From: Rothia nasimurium
GTDB lineage: Bacteria; Actinomycetota; Actinomycetes; Actinomycetales; Micrococcaceae
Reading direction: 5' to 3'
DNA length: 64,000 nucleotides
NCBI RefSeq assembly: GCF_928382285.1
Contig: NZ_CAKMSS010000002.1
Span: 124,001 to 188,000 of the forward strand
The position numbers and the translations under genes are program-made. Positions 9,350 to 17,825 of this stretch are shown in pieces; the first letter of the stretch is position 1, and each line of letters starts with the position of its first letter. The notes under the pieces were generated by a model that was given only the letters and a program-made list of their open reading frames with translations, searched no databases and was not told where the DNA came from.

Positions 9350-10216
9350 CTAGCTCCCCTGGTGGCGGCTAATGACGTTGAGGGTGGTGGTCTGCGGGTT
9401 GCTGGCGTATTCCTCGGGGCTACGGCGGGGGTTGACCCGGTAGGTTGCCGAGGCCTCAGCCACCGATATCGGCCCGTCAAAAACGCTCTTGGCTTCGGCC
9501 AGAGCAACAGCGGGGTCGTTCCAGATGGGCAGGTGGGTGAGCAGCAGGTTGCGGACGCCTGCCTCGGCTGCCGCTTCACCGGCACGTTTGCCGGTCAGGT
9601 GGATGCCGCGCAGGGCGTCGTCGCGGCCCTCCTGGTAGGCCGCTTCGCAGAGGAAAAGGTCTGCCTCGCGGGCTGCTTCAATCAAGCCGATGCAGGAGTC
9701 GGTGTCGCCGGAGTAGGTGAGCACGGTCTTGCCTTCACCGGTTTCGCACTCGATGCGCAGGGCGTAGGGCTCCTTGGTGGGGTGTACGACTACGTGCGGG
9801 GTCACTGTGAAGGGGCCGATTTTGACCTCGGCGTGGTTGGTCCACTCGTGGAACTCAAACTCGGTGTGCATGCCCGGTTCGATGGGCAGGCCGTGGGTGT
9901 TGACCAGGTACTGGTGAATATCGCTGGGCCCGTAGAGGGGAATGGGTCCCTTAGACCAGCCGTTGGGGTTCCACTTGACCGCTACGTGCAGCCCTGAGAG
10001 ATCGATGCAGTGATCGGGGTGCAGGTGAGAAATCAGGATGGCGTCGATATCTTCGAGGTTGATGTGGGACTGAAGGGTGCCTAGGGCGCCATTGCCCATA
10101 TCAACGATAATGCGCCAGGTCTTTCCCAGGTCATCAATGGTCGAGACCATGTAGCAGCTGGCCGCTGCGTTGGGCCCGGGGAAAGAACCGGTACAGCCTA
10201 TGACGGTCAATCGCAT
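9350..10216 (-). CDS. MBL-fold metal-dependent hydrolase, Rv1339-like cyclic nucleotide phosphodiesterase candidate
   Basis: Metallo-beta-lactamase-fold hydrolase of 288 residues. The metal motif HLHPDHCID is near residue 64, further ligands fit THVVVHPTKEP, YSGDTDSC and the terminal LLLTHLPIWND. It lies between murI and rph, exactly where Rv1339 lies in M. tuberculosis; that protein has been described as an atypical class II cAMP phosphodiesterase. The same role here is inference from context and fold; ribonuclease Z-like or other phosphodiesterase activity is the alternative. Start ATG 10216 follows GAAGGAAGG. A clean intrinsic terminator follows its stop. Confidence 0.8.
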   Translation of the reverse strand: MRLTVIGCTGSFPGPNAAASCYMVSTIDDLGKTWRIIVDMGNGALGTLQSHINLEDIDAILISHLHPDHCIDLSGLHVAVKWNPNGWSKGPIPLYGPSDIHQYLVNTHGLPIEPGMHTEFEFHEWTNHAEVKIGPFTVTPHVVVHPTKEPYALRIECETGEGKTVLTYSGDTDSCIGLIEAAREADLFLCEAAYQEGRDDALRGIHLTGKRAGEAAAEAGVRNLLLTHLPIWNDPAVALAEAKSVFDGPISVAEASATYRVNPRRSPEEYASNPQTTTLNVISRHQGS

Positions 10217-10250
10217 CAGTGGCCTTCCTTCTTCTGTGTGTGTCTGTGGG

Positions 10251-11219
10251 TTAGGGAGTGTCTGTGATGATGGTAATGCGCGGGGTGGTAACAGTCTGGG
10301 CGATGAGTTCAGGGGGAACGACGGCTAGGGAGCCGGTGGGGAATCGTTCTGCCACCGAGTTGGTGTGGCGCACCTTGGCGACCTCGGGGCCCAGGAAGCG
10401 GCGAGCTAAGTGCTCGAAGGTTTCGGTTTCGCCGGTGGCCAGGAATTCGTGGGAGGGCGGCAGGACGGCAGGGCGCTCTAGGCCAGCTCGCAGCAGGGCC
10501 TTATAGACGTCCTTAGCCGACTCTTCCGAGGACGACACGAGGGTAACGTCGTCCCCCATGATGTAGGAGATGACGCCGGTAAGCAGGGGGTAGTGGGTGC
10601 AGCCCAGCACCAGGGTATCGACCCCGGCATCCTTGAGCGGAGCCAGGTATTCTTCGGCGGTCTGGAGCAGTTCGGGGCCGCTGGTGATGCCCTTTTCCAC
10701 GAACTCTACGAAGCGGGGGCAGGCCACGGAGTAGATTTCTAGGTCGCTCATGACCGAGAAGGTATCTTCATAGGCTCGGGAGGTCACCGTAGCTTCAGTG
10801 GCAATGACGCCGATTTTGCGGTTACGGGTTGCCGCCACCGCTCTGCGGGCGGCAGGCTGGATGACCTCAACCACCTGAATACCGTACTTGCGGGTGTAGC
10901 GCTCGCGGGCGTCCCTCAACACAGCAGCCGAAGCTGTGTTGCAGGCAATCACCAGGAGCTTGACCCCGGAGTCCACCAGCTCATCCATGATGCGCAGGGC
11001 GTGGGCCCGCACCTGGGCGATGGTCAGTGGCCCGTAGGGGCCGTGGGCGGTGTCCCCCACGTAAATAACCGACTCGTGCGGCAGCTGGTCCATAATGGCG
11101 CGGGCAACGGTCAGGCCACCCACTCCCGAATCGAACACGCCGATGGGGGCGCTTGGCGTGGGTTCGGCAAGCACCTGGCTACCCCAGGGGGTGACGAGTT
11201 TCGGGTTGGTTTCGCTCAT
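10251..11219 (-). CDS. murI: Glutamate racemase
   Basis: Makes D-glutamate for peptidoglycan from L-glutamate, without cofactor. The 322-residue protein has an N-terminal extension of about 25 residues before [16 protein letters not shown], then [11 protein letters not shown], the first catalytic cysteine in VIACNTASA and the second in LGCTHYPLL. It is somewhat longer than the usual 265-290 residues because of the extra N-terminus and a C-terminal tail. It is 34 bases upstream of the MBL gene in the same direction and probably cotranscribed. Confidence 0.95.
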   Translation of the reverse strand: MSETNPKLVTPWGSQVLAEPTPSAPIGVFDSGVGGLTVARAIMDQLPHESVIYVGDTAHGPYGPLTIAQVRAHALRIMDELVDSGVKLLVIACNTASAAVLRDARERYTRKYGIQVVEVIQPAARRAVAATRNRKIGVIATEATVTSRAYEDTFSVMSDLEIYSVACPRFVEFVEKGITSGPELLQTAEEYLAPLKDAGVDTLVLGCTHYPLLTGVISYIMGDDVTLVSSSEESAKDVYKALLRAGLERPAVLPPSHEFLATGETETFEHLARRFLGPEVAKVRHTNSVAERFPTGSLAVVPPELIAQTVTTPRITIITDTP

Positions 11220-11296
11220 TACACACCTGACATTAGCTAAAGGTTGAAGAAAACTGTAGGGCGCCCATCGCAGCGACCGGCTTTTGAGTGGACTAT

Positions 11297-11322
11297 CACG
11301 CCCCGGCGCCCGCGCGGGGCGT
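11297..11322 (-). terminator. GC-rich hairpin downstream of clpS-DUF2017
   Basis: Stem ACGCCCC / GGGGCGT around a GC-rich loop, between the DUF2017 stop and murI start, with no U-run. A likely terminator or attenuator of the clpS transcript; weaker than the other hairpins. Confidence 0.5.
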
Positions 11323-11342
11323 CATAATCGGTCACGAAAGCG

Positions 11343-11927
11343 CTAGAGCGGAGCGGACGGCCCTGCCCCGGCCTCGTCCAGGCCCAGCAGCAGGCTCTGC
11401 ATCAGGCTTTCTTGCAGCCAGGTGACAAAGTTGTAGAGCAGGGCCATGTAGTCCTCGGTGCTCTCTACGCTGCCCCAGTCGGTATGTTCGCCAATACGGT
11501 CGGCGTCCTCAGCGCTGTTAATCCCTAAGCGGGTGCCCAGGGTCAGGCGCACGTCGTTGAGGGCAGCGGCCCAGCTATTGGCCCGCTCGGTATCCAGCCG
11601 CACAACCCCGGCCTGCAGGTCCATGGATGCCTGGGTGAGGTGTTCGATTTTGGCCCGGCGTAGGGAAAGGTCGGTGAAGCGGCGGTATTCGTCGGCAACT
11701 TCCGGGTCGTCGCTCGCCACCGGCAGCATGCGGGCAACAGCGGGGTCACTGGGAACGCTGGCGGTCTCAGAAATCCCCACCAGGGCCGCCAGGGGGTCGG
11801 CGTTGGGGTCTTCTTCCGGCTCCAGTGCCAGGGCGACGTCCTCAAACAGGCGGGTGAGCACCTGTACCTCTTCAGGGGTGAAGCGGGCAGTAATGCCACG
11901 GGAGGTTGGGGTAAAGGGTTCAGCCAT
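11343..11927 (-). CDS. DUF2017 family protein
   Basis: Actinobacterial protein of unknown function, about 194 residues, mostly helical and acidic in the middle (LALEPEEDPNADPLAALVG). The family is nearly always next to clpS, as in Rv1331-Rv1332, which suggests a link to ClpS-ClpCP protein turnover. The ATG at 11927 (MAEPFTPTSRG) is chosen because it sits four bases after the clpS stop; a frame extension to 12017 would run back through clpS and is proline/lysine-rich junk. Confidence 0.8.
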   Translation of the reverse strand: MAEPFTPTSRGITARFTPEEVQVLTRLFEDVALALEPEEDPNADPLAALVGISETASVPSDPAVARMLPVASDDPEVADEYRRFTDLSLRRAKIEHLTQASMDLQAGVVRLDTERANSWAAALNDVRLTLGTRLGINSAEDADRIGEHTDWGSVESTEDYMALLYNFVTWLQESLMQSLLLGLDEAGAGPSAPL

Positions 11928-11931
11928 AAGA

Positions 11932-12246
11932 CTATGCACCTGCCTGCTCGATGGTTGCCCACAGGCCCCAGGTGTGCAGGGCGGTGGTGTGCCTCTCGGC
12001 TTCTTCTTTGGAGCCACTAAAGACGGCGGCTTTACCTTCGGTATGGACCTGCATCATGAGCTGGTGGGCCTTTTCGGTGCTGTAGCCAAACTGGGTACGC
12101 AGCACGTAGGTCACAAAACTCATGAGGTTCACCGGGTCATCCCAGACAATCACAGCCCAGGGCAGGTTGAGCTGGGTGTTCACATCTAGGGCGAGATCAA
12201 GTTCAAGATCTGCCAGAGTGTCGGTGGCTGAAGCAGCCGAGGGCAT
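11932..12246 (-). CDS. clpS: ATP-dependent Clp protease adaptor ClpS
   Basis: N-degron adaptor that delivers proteins with destabilising N-termini to ClpC/ClpA-ClpP. The 104-residue protein shows the family core WAVIVWDDPVNLMSFVTYVL (Asp-Asp and Asn that bind the alpha-amino group), then FGYSTEKAHQLMMQVHTEGKA. A strong AAGGAG lies before ATG 12246. Divergent from pncB with 143 bases between start codons. Confidence 0.95.
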   Translation of the reverse strand: MPSAASATDTLADLELDLALDVNTQLNLPWAVIVWDDPVNLMSFVTYVLRTQFGYSTEKAHQLMMQVHTEGKAAVFSGSKEEAERHTTALHTWGLWATIEQAGA

Positions 12247-12389
12247 AAGGCCTACTCCTTAGGTCAGTTGTACCTTATCTATCATAGAGCTCTTCCATCT
12301 CTCTTGCCCCAGTTCGTTCACTGTGGGAGCAAGCAAAGCTGAGGGGCAGGGCTGGGCTTAGGCACAGACAAAAGGATAAAGTTATACCC

Positions 12390-13694
12390 GTGAATCAAAA
12401 AACTTCCCTCCTGACCGATCATTACGAGCTGACCATGGTTCAGGCTGCCCTGGCTTCGGGTGCCGCCCACCGCCGTACCGTCTTTGAGGTTTTCACCCGC
12501 AGGCTTTCGGGCGGACGCCGCTACGGCGTCTTGGCAGGCACCGGCAGGTTGCTTGAGGGGCTAGAGAACTTCCGCTTTGATACCGAAGAGCTGGAGTTTT
12601 TGGCCTCCCGTAAGGTGGTCAATGAGCAGACCCTGGATTACCTTGCTAACTTCCGTTTTTCCGGTTCTATCCGGGGCTATGCTGAGGGCGAGGTTTTCTT
12701 CCCCCACTCCCCCGTCTTGCAGGTTGAGGCGTCCTTCGCAGAGGCCTGCCTGTTAGAGACCTTTATTCTCTCTATCCTTAACTTTGACTCTGCCGTCGCT
12801 ACCGCTGCCTCCCGTATGACGGTTGCCGCGGGCAAGCGCCCCTGCCTTGAGATGGGCTCCCGCCGGGCCCACGAGCAGGCTGCTGTCTCTGCCGCCCGCG
12901 CCGCCGTCATTGCCGGCTTTACCGCCACCTCGAACCTTGAGGCCGGTCGCCGTTACGGGCTCCACACCGTCGGCACCAGCGCCCACGCCTTCACCCTGCT
13001 GCACGACTCTGAGCGCCAGGCTTTTGAAGCCCAGCTAGCCTCTCTGGGGGTGGGCACTACCCTGCTGGTCGACACCTACGATGTTGAAAAGGCAGTAAAC
13101 CTGGCCGTTGAGCTGGCAGGAAAGGAGCTGGGCGCCGTCCGCCTGGATTCTGGTGACCTGGTTGCCCAGGCCCAGAAAGTGCGCGAGCAGCTCGATGCCT
13201 TGGGCAACACCGGCACCAAAATTACCGTGACCAGTGACCTGGACGAGTACGCCATCGCGTCCTTAGCAGCTGCCCCCGTCAACTCCTACGGGGTGGGCAC
13301 CAAGCTGGTCACCGGCTCCGGTGTTCCTACCTCTTCCATGGTGTATAAGGTGGTTCTGCGCGAGAACTCCCAGGGAGTAATGGAGCCTGTCGCTAAGGCG
13401 TCCTCGGGTAAGGCATCTGTGGGCGGCAAGAAAACCGCCGTCCGCCGTCTTGATACCACCGGTACCGCCACAGCCGAAGTGGTGGGGCTTGATATTGAGG
13501 CTCCGGCTGACTCCAACGACCGCCCCCTCATGGTAGACCTGGTGGTCGACGGGCAGATTCAGCCCGGCTTTACCGGGGCTGAGGGCGTGCGCCGAGCTGC
13601 CGAGCGTCATGCCCGTTCCCTCACGGAGCTGCCGGTGGCCGCTACCCGTCTCTCCCCCGGCGACCCGGTCATTCCCACAGAATTTGTCTCTTAA
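12390..13694 (+). CDS. pncB: Nicotinate phosphoribosyltransferase
   Basis: Preiss-Handler NAD salvage: converts nicotinate, PRPP and ATP to nicotinate mononucleotide. The 434-residue protein begins SLLTDHYELTMVQAAL, has FEVFTRRLSGGRRYGVLAG, SRRAHEQAA, the GTSAHAF block with the phosphorylated active-site His, and VRLDSGDL and GVGTKLVTG substrate loops. The start is a GTG at 12390 preceded by AAAGGATAAAG. It is followed after 16 bases by pncA, which makes its substrate, so the two form a salvage operon. Confidence 0.95.
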   Translation: MNQKTSLLTDHYELTMVQAALASGAAHRRTVFEVFTRRLSGGRRYGVLAGTGRLLEGLENFRFDTEELEFLASRKVVNEQTLDYLANFRFSGSIRGYAEGEVFFPHSPVLQVEASFAEACLLETFILSILNFDSAVATAASRMTVAAGKRPCLEMGSRRAHEQAAVSAARAAVIAGFTATSNLEAGRRYGLHTVGTSAHAFTLLHDSERQAFEAQLASLGVGTTLLVDTYDVEKAVNLAVELAGKELGAVRLDSGDLVAQAQKVREQLDALGNTGTKITVTSDLDEYAIASLAAAPVNSYGVGTKLVTGSGVPTSSMVYKVVLRENSQGVMEPVAKASSGKASVGGKKTAVRRLDTTGTATAEVVGLDIEAPADSNDRPLMVDLVVDGQIQPGFTGAEGVRRAAERHARSLTELPVAATRLSPGDPVIPTEFVS

Positions 13695-13710
13695 GAAGAA
13701 GGATCACACG

Positions 13711-14337
13711 ATGTCAAAAGCACTCATTATTGTTGATGTTCAGAACGACTTTTGCGAGGGCGGCTCGCTCGCTACCGAGCGTGGTGCAGAGGTTGCGGCC
13801 CTTATTAGCGAGTATGTAGAGAACCACCACGGCGACTACGAGGCGATTGTCGCCACCCAGGACTGGCACGTTGACCCCGGTACCCACTTTTCTGAGAACC
13901 CCGATTTCAAGGACTCCTGGCCGGTGCACTGCAAGGCTGAGAGCCACGGTGCCGAGCTGCACGAGGATCTCGATACCGACTACATCGAGGCCTACTTCCG
14001 CAAGGGCGAGTTTGAGGCCGCCTACTCGGGTTTTGAGGGTCTGCTGGCTCCCGAGGATTCTGTGATGACCGGCGAGCGCGAGGCCGGTGCCCCGGCTCAG
14101 GACGATACCCCCAAGGTGTCGCTGGATGACTGGTTGGCTGAGCGTGATATTACCGATGTTGATGTGGTGGGTATTGCCACCGATTTTTGTGTGAAGGCTA
14201 CTGCGCTGGATGCGGTGGATGCGGGCTACGAGACCCGTGTGCTGCTTGATTTGACGGCCCCGGTTGATGAGGACGCCCTCGATGAGGTGAGCGATGAGCT
14301 TGAGGACGCCGGGGTAACGGTCACCGAGGTGCTGTAG
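13711..14337 (+). CDS. pncA: Nicotinamidase (isochorismatase fold)
   Basis: Deamidates nicotinamide to nicotinate, feeding PncB. The 208-residue protein starts MSKALIIVDVQNDFCEGG with catalytic Asp9, has the metal-site block VATQDWHVDPGTHF, and ends with the nucleophile in GIATDFCVKATALDA. A stretch of about 25 residues (APEDSVMTGEREAGAPAQDDTPKVSL) is an acidic insertion relative to the compact E. coli form. ATG 13711 follows AAGAAGGA; the frame upstream overlaps pncB and is not used. PncA of this family also activates the drug pyrazinamide in mycobacteria. Confidence 0.93.
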   Translation: MSKALIIVDVQNDFCEGGSLATERGAEVAALISEYVENHHGDYEAIVATQDWHVDPGTHFSENPDFKDSWPVHCKAESHGAELHEDLDTDYIEAYFRKGEFEAAYSGFEGLLAPEDSVMTGEREAGAPAQDDTPKVSLDDWLAERDITDVDVVGIATDFCVKATALDAVDAGYETRVLLDLTAPVDEDALDEVSDELEDAGVTVTEVL

Positions 14338-14371
14338 CCCAGGAAATTTGATGTTCTAGTGGCTGTGCTTG

Positions 14372-14530
14372 TGGTGCCAGCAGGCTGGCTCGGGGCTGGG
14401 TCTACGGCGACTGGTGGTTGTGGTGCTAGCAGGCTGGCTCGGGGCTTGCTCTACGGGGCCGGTGGTTGTGGTGCTAGCAGGCTGGCTCGGGGCTGGCGTT
14501 TAAGGGTGCCTGCTGGCACCACAACCACCG
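14372..14530. repeat. Three-copy direct repeat capped by an inverted copy
   Basis: Three imperfect copies of a 48-49 base unit begin TGGTGC at 14372, 14421 and 14469, each containing AGCAGGCTGGCTCGGGGCT. The last copy is followed by an inverted partial copy (about 14506-14530), so about 24 bases from 14459 pair with it to form a long hairpin with a loop of about 25 bases. It lies between the converging pncA and helicase genes and probably ends both transcripts; the tandem copies are unexplained. Confidence 0.75.
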
Positions 14531-14556
14531 GTCTCAATCGTCCTCCGGCAGTCTAC

Positions 14557-16344
14557 CTACTTACGCCCCACGAACCAGTCCTGTAGCTTGTCCAGGCGGG
14601 CCTGGAGCTGTTCTGCTGAGGCCTGGGCGACGGCGGGCCCGCCGCAGATTCGGCGTAGTTCATTGTGGATAGAGCCGTGGGGTTTGCCGGTGCGGGCTGC
14701 CCAGGCGGCAACATTTTTAGCCAGCTTGTTGCGCAGGTCTTTGAGCTGGCGGTGGTCGACGACCTGGGGGGCGGCGGACGCCGGTCGGCGGGAGGCATGG
14801 TCTTTTTGGCGGGCGCGGAGCAGGGTGCCTACCTGGTCGGCGTCGAGTAGGCCGGGGATGCCGAGGAAGTCTTGTTCTTCGTCGGAACCGATTTCAAGAC
14901 CGCCGGAGGCGAATTCGGCACCGTCGAAGAGGACGCCGTGGAAGGAGGCCTGGGAGCCAATGGCTTCAAATTTGCCGCGGGTGAGCTGGTCGCTAGCGAC
15001 TTCTTCTTTGTTGGCTTCTTCGATGAGGTGGTCGTCTAGGCCTTCGTTGAGGGGGTCTACTACTTCATCATTTGCCCCCTTGCGGTCGAGGGCGTGGTCG
15101 CGTTCGGTTTCCATTTCGTTGGCCAGCATCATGAGCTGGGGTACGGAGGGCAGGAAGACCGAGGCAGTTTCGCCGCGTTTGCGCGAGCGCACGAAGCGGC
15201 CGATAGCCTGGGCGAAGAAGAGGGGGGTGGAGGTTGAGGTGGCGTAGACGCCGACGGCTAGGCGGGGGACGTCCACGCCTTCGGATACCATGCGCACGGC
15301 TACCATCCAGCGGGAAAGACCTGCGGAGAACTCTTCGATGTTGTTGGAGGCTTCTTTGTCGTCGGAGAGAATGAGGGCGGGTTTTTCGCCGGTAATTTTT
15401 TGGAGCTGTTTGGCGTAGGCCCGGGCGTCGGCGTGGTCCGTTGCGATGACCAGGCCACCGGCGTCGGGGACGGTACGGCGCACTTCGGTCAGGCGTTTGT
15501 CGGCGGCGGCCAGCACGGTGGGGATCCATTCGCCGTCGGGGTTGAGGGCAGTACGCCAGGCCTGGGCGGTGACGTCCTTGGTAAAGCCCTCCCCTAGGTT
15601 GGCGGCCATTTCTTCGCCAGCGGAGGTGCGCCAGCGCATCTGACCCGAGTATGCCATGAAGATGACAGGGCGCACGACGTGGTCTTTGAGGGCGGGGCCG
15701 TAGCCGTAGGAGTAGTCGGATTTTGAGCGGCGGATGCCGTCGGCGTCCTCTTCGTATTGGACGAAGGGGATGGCTGCGGTGTCAGAACGGAAGGGGGTAC
15801 CGGTCAGGGCTAGGCGGCGGGTGGCCGGTTCGAAGGCTTCGCGCAGGCCGTCGCCCCAGGAGAGGGAGTCACCGGCGTGATGGATTTCGTCCATGATGAC
15901 CAGGGTGCGGCCGTTTTCGGTGCGGGCCCGGTGCAGCATGGGCTTATTGGCGACCTGGGCGTAGGTGAGGGCGACGCCCTGGTAGCCGCGGCCCATAGTG
16001 CCGTCTGAGTTTTTGAAGTTGGGGTCGATGGAGATTCCGACGCGGGCTGCGGCGTCAGCCCACTGGCGTTTGAGGTGGTCAGTGGGGGCGACCACGGTCA
16101 TGCGGTTGATGGTGCCGCGGTTGAAGAGTTCCTTGGCGACGGTGAGGGCGAAGGTGGTTTTACCTGCGCCGGGGGTTGCCACGGCCATGAAGTCGCGGGG
16201 GTTCTCGGTGAAGTACTTGGTCATGGCTTCGGCCTGCCAGGCGCGGAGCTTAGGCGCGGTTCCCCAGGCGGCGCGGTCGGGGTAGGCCGGTGGCAGGGGC
16301 GGGTTGGAACCTTCGCCGAAGAGTGGTAGCTGGCTGTCGTTCAT
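14557..16344 (-). CDS. DEAD/DEAH-box superfamily 2 helicase
   Basis: SF2 helicase or translocase of about 595 residues. Visible motifs: Walker A ATPGAGKTT near residue 60, motif Ia APTDHLKRQW, DEIHH box in IMDEIHHAGDS, motif III LTGTPFRSD, and the C-terminal motif VI region IGRFVRSRKRGE. It resembles the type III restriction/RecG-like ResIII branch but has no nuclease or methylase neighbour, so a restriction role is unlikely; a conserved actinobacterial housekeeping helicase of unknown substrate fits better. ATG 16344 (MNDSQLPLFGEG) is preferred over 16395 because GGGAAG lies at the right distance. Confidence 0.88.
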   Translation of the reverse strand: MNDSQLPLFGEGSNPPLPPAYPDRAAWGTAPKLRAWQAEAMTKYFTENPRDFMAVATPGAGKTTFALTVAKELFNRGTINRMTVVAPTDHLKRQWADAAARVGISIDPNFKNSDGTMGRGYQGVALTYAQVANKPMLHRARTENGRTLVIMDEIHHAGDSLSWGDGLREAFEPATRRLALTGTPFRSDTAAIPFVQYEEDADGIRRSKSDYSYGYGPALKDHVVRPVIFMAYSGQMRWRTSAGEEMAANLGEGFTKDVTAQAWRTALNPDGEWIPTVLAAADKRLTEVRRTVPDAGGLVIATDHADARAYAKQLQKITGEKPALILSDDKEASNNIEEFSAGLSRWMVAVRMVSEGVDVPRLAVGVYATSTSTPLFFAQAIGRFVRSRKRGETASVFLPSVPQLMMLANEMETERDHALDRKGANDEVVDPLNEGLDDHLIEEANKEEVASDQLTRGKFEAIGSQASFHGVLFDGAEFASGGLEIGSDEEQDFLGIPGLLDADQVGTLLRARQKDHASRRPASAAPQVVDHRQLKDLRNKLAKNVAAWAARTGKPHGSIHNELRRICGGPAVAQASAEQLQARLDKLQDWFVGRK

Positions 16345-16395
16345 CTCGTATCTTCCCTTCCCTCTGTGGCTGCCCTCAAGGTTTTTGGGCACCAC

Positions 16396-16430
16396 AAAAG
16401 TTTAGCCCCATTCGGGAGGGAATGGGGCTA
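16396..16430 (-). terminator. Intrinsic terminator after the Tat-secreted protein
   Basis: Minus-strand stem TAGCCCCATT / AATGGGGCTA around an 8-base loop, followed by AACTTTTG. It separates the secreted protein gene from the helicase gene. Confidence 0.8.
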
Positions 16431-16458
16431 TGAGTCATCTCTCGATGAGTCTGGTTGA

Positions 16459-17343
16459 CTAGGCTACCGGCAGGGCAGGCAGCAGGTTGGTCAGGGTCTG
16501 ACCGGCGAGGTTGATGGTTTCAGTTCGGCCGTCGGTGGCGTTGATAACGATGGCGCCCGAGACTACGGTCAGAACGACCTCGAAGTCGGCTTCGGGGTTG
16601 TCCCCGTAGTAGACCGGGGCCTGGCTGAGAAGTAGCTGGGCCAGGGTTGAGGTGCTTGAGCCGTCGGAGGTGAGGGTGATGGTCTCATTAGTGGTGTAGG
16701 TGACGCTCACGGTCTGCTGCTGGCCGTTGGTTGTCTGCGCTCCGTAGGTTGCGGTCATCTCTGCGCTGTTGACGCCGGTGGCGGTTACGGCGCTGCCGCC
16801 GCTCTGCTTGACCAGGTGGCGGGTTTCGCCGTCACGCGCGCTGTCGATGGGTAAGGGGTCCCAGCCGTCGGGGAAGGTGACCACGTAGTCCAGGCGGAAG
16901 GAGGCTCCCGCGGCGAGGATGGCGGTGCCCGCTACGGGTGCTCCGGTGGTGTCTTCGGGGCTGGAGAACCAGAGGCCGGTGCCGCCGTAGGTGCCGGAGT
17001 TGAAGCCGCCCAGGCTACCGCCGGGGGTGAAGGTGCCCTCGCCGTTGGCAACCAGGCCGGTTGCCCCGTCCGCAATGAGGCCGGTGGAGTCGTCGAACTG
17101 CACGTCGCCGCTGGTGTTGCTGGTGCCGCCGAAGGTTGAGGCTACGCCGACGTTGGTGTTGTAGCCGGCGCTGGCGTCCTCAATAGCGACTTGGGAGAAG
17201 AGCCCCCAGCGTACAGTCAGGGTGGGAGACAAGGTGCTGCTACTCGCGGAGTAAGCGGGTACGGCAGTTGAGGCCGCGACAATGGGCGCCGCCCAGAGGC
17301 CGGCTGTGGCCAGGGTGCGGCGCGAGGTTTGGGGAGAGGTCAT
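16459..17343 (-). CDS. Putative Tat-exported surface protein of unknown function
   Basis: Not recognised as a known family. The 294-residue protein starts with a twin-arginine signal SRRTLATAGLWAAPIVAAS and a likely cleavage near AYSAS. The mature part is rich in Gly, Thr, Ser and Val, has no cysteine, and reads as beta-strand-rich (TVSVTYTTNETITLTSDG), like actinobacterial secreted or pilin/adhesin-like domains. There is no LPXTG motif and no C-terminal membrane anchor, so it is probably released or loosely wall-bound. It has its own terminator and is preceded by GGAAACACATCTAC before ATG 17343. Function cannot be given. Confidence 0.7.
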   Translation of the reverse strand: MTSPQTSRRTLATAGLWAAPIVAASTAVPAYSASSSTLSPTLTVRWGLFSQVAIEDASAGYNTNVGVASTFGGTSNTSGDVQFDDSTGLIADGATGLVANGEGTFTPGGSLGGFNSGTYGGTGLWFSSPEDTTGAPVAGTAILAAGASFRLDYVVTFPDGWDPLPIDSARDGETRHLVKQSGGSAVTATGVNSAEMTATYGAQTTNGQQQTVSVTYTTNETITLTSDGSSTSTLAQLLLSQAPVYYGDNPEADFEVVLTVVSGAIVINATDGRTETINLAGQTLTNLLPALPVA

Positions 17344-17396
17344 GTAGATGTGTTTCCTGAGTGGTGGTTCTGAAGAACGGGAGTAATGTTTGCTCT

Positions 17397-17684
17397 TTAG
17401 TTCTCGTCGTTACCGGGGGCTAGGCCCTCGTAGATTTCCTTGCACTCGGGGCAGACGGGGAATTTTTCGGGGTCGCGGCCGGGGGTCCACTTTTTACCGC
17501 AGAGGGCGCGCACGGGCTTGCCGGTGAGGGCGGATTCCATGATTTTTTCTTTGCGCACGTAGTGGGCGAAGCGTTCGTGGTCGCCGGGTTCGACGTTCTG
17601 GACTTCTTCGCGTTCCAGCAGGGCGGTTCCGCCGGAGTGGGCGGTTTCGGGGAAGGGGTCTTCGATGCCGGGAATTGATGACAT
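17397..17684 (-). CDS. DUF3039 family protein, putative zinc-binding
   Basis: Small conserved actinobacterial protein, 95 residues, unknown function. The C-terminal half carries ALCGKKWTPGRDPEKFPVCPECKEIY, a C...CxxC zinc-ribbon pattern. The N-terminal half is acidic. ATG 17684 is preceded by a strong AAGGAGA. It lies 53 bases upstream of the secreted protein gene, which may be cotranscribed with it. Cytosolic; any role is unknown. Confidence 0.8.
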   Translation of the reverse strand: MSSIPGIEDPFPETAHSGGTALLEREEVQNVEPGDHERFAHYVRKEKIMESALTGKPVRALCGKKWTPGRDPEKFPVCPECKEIYEGLAPGNDEN

Positions 17685-17747
17685 GCCGGGTCTCCTTGGA
17701 GTTAGAGCGGTTGGTCTTGTTTACCAGTGTAGTGCCCCCGTCAAGAC

Positions 17748-17785
17748 GGCGCCCGGCTCCTGCCGTGGGGCAGGGGCCGGACGCC
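17748..17785 (-). terminator. Two-part palindrome terminator after the ABC permease
   Basis: GGCGCCCGGCTCCTGCC, loop GTG, then GGCAGGGGCCGGACGCC: arms match with two mismatches. It has the GGACGCC outer end and CCTGCC/GGCAGG inner stem shared with the palindromes at 45986, 52791 and 63302. No U-run. Confidence 0.7.
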
Positions 17786-17825
17786 GCTGGTGGGGTTGCC
17801 TGTTTCTAGCAGGTTGAGGGGCGGG

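Noticed and set aside
12514..12530. GACGCCG-CTA-CGGCGTC hairpin inside pncB as another coding repeat element
   Set aside because: It encodes the conserved RRYGVLAG motif of the enzyme, so protein constraint explains it; no length excess.
14557..16344. Helicase as part of a restriction or defence system
   Set aside because: No methylase, nuclease domain or defence partner is nearby; it sits among conserved housekeeping genes.
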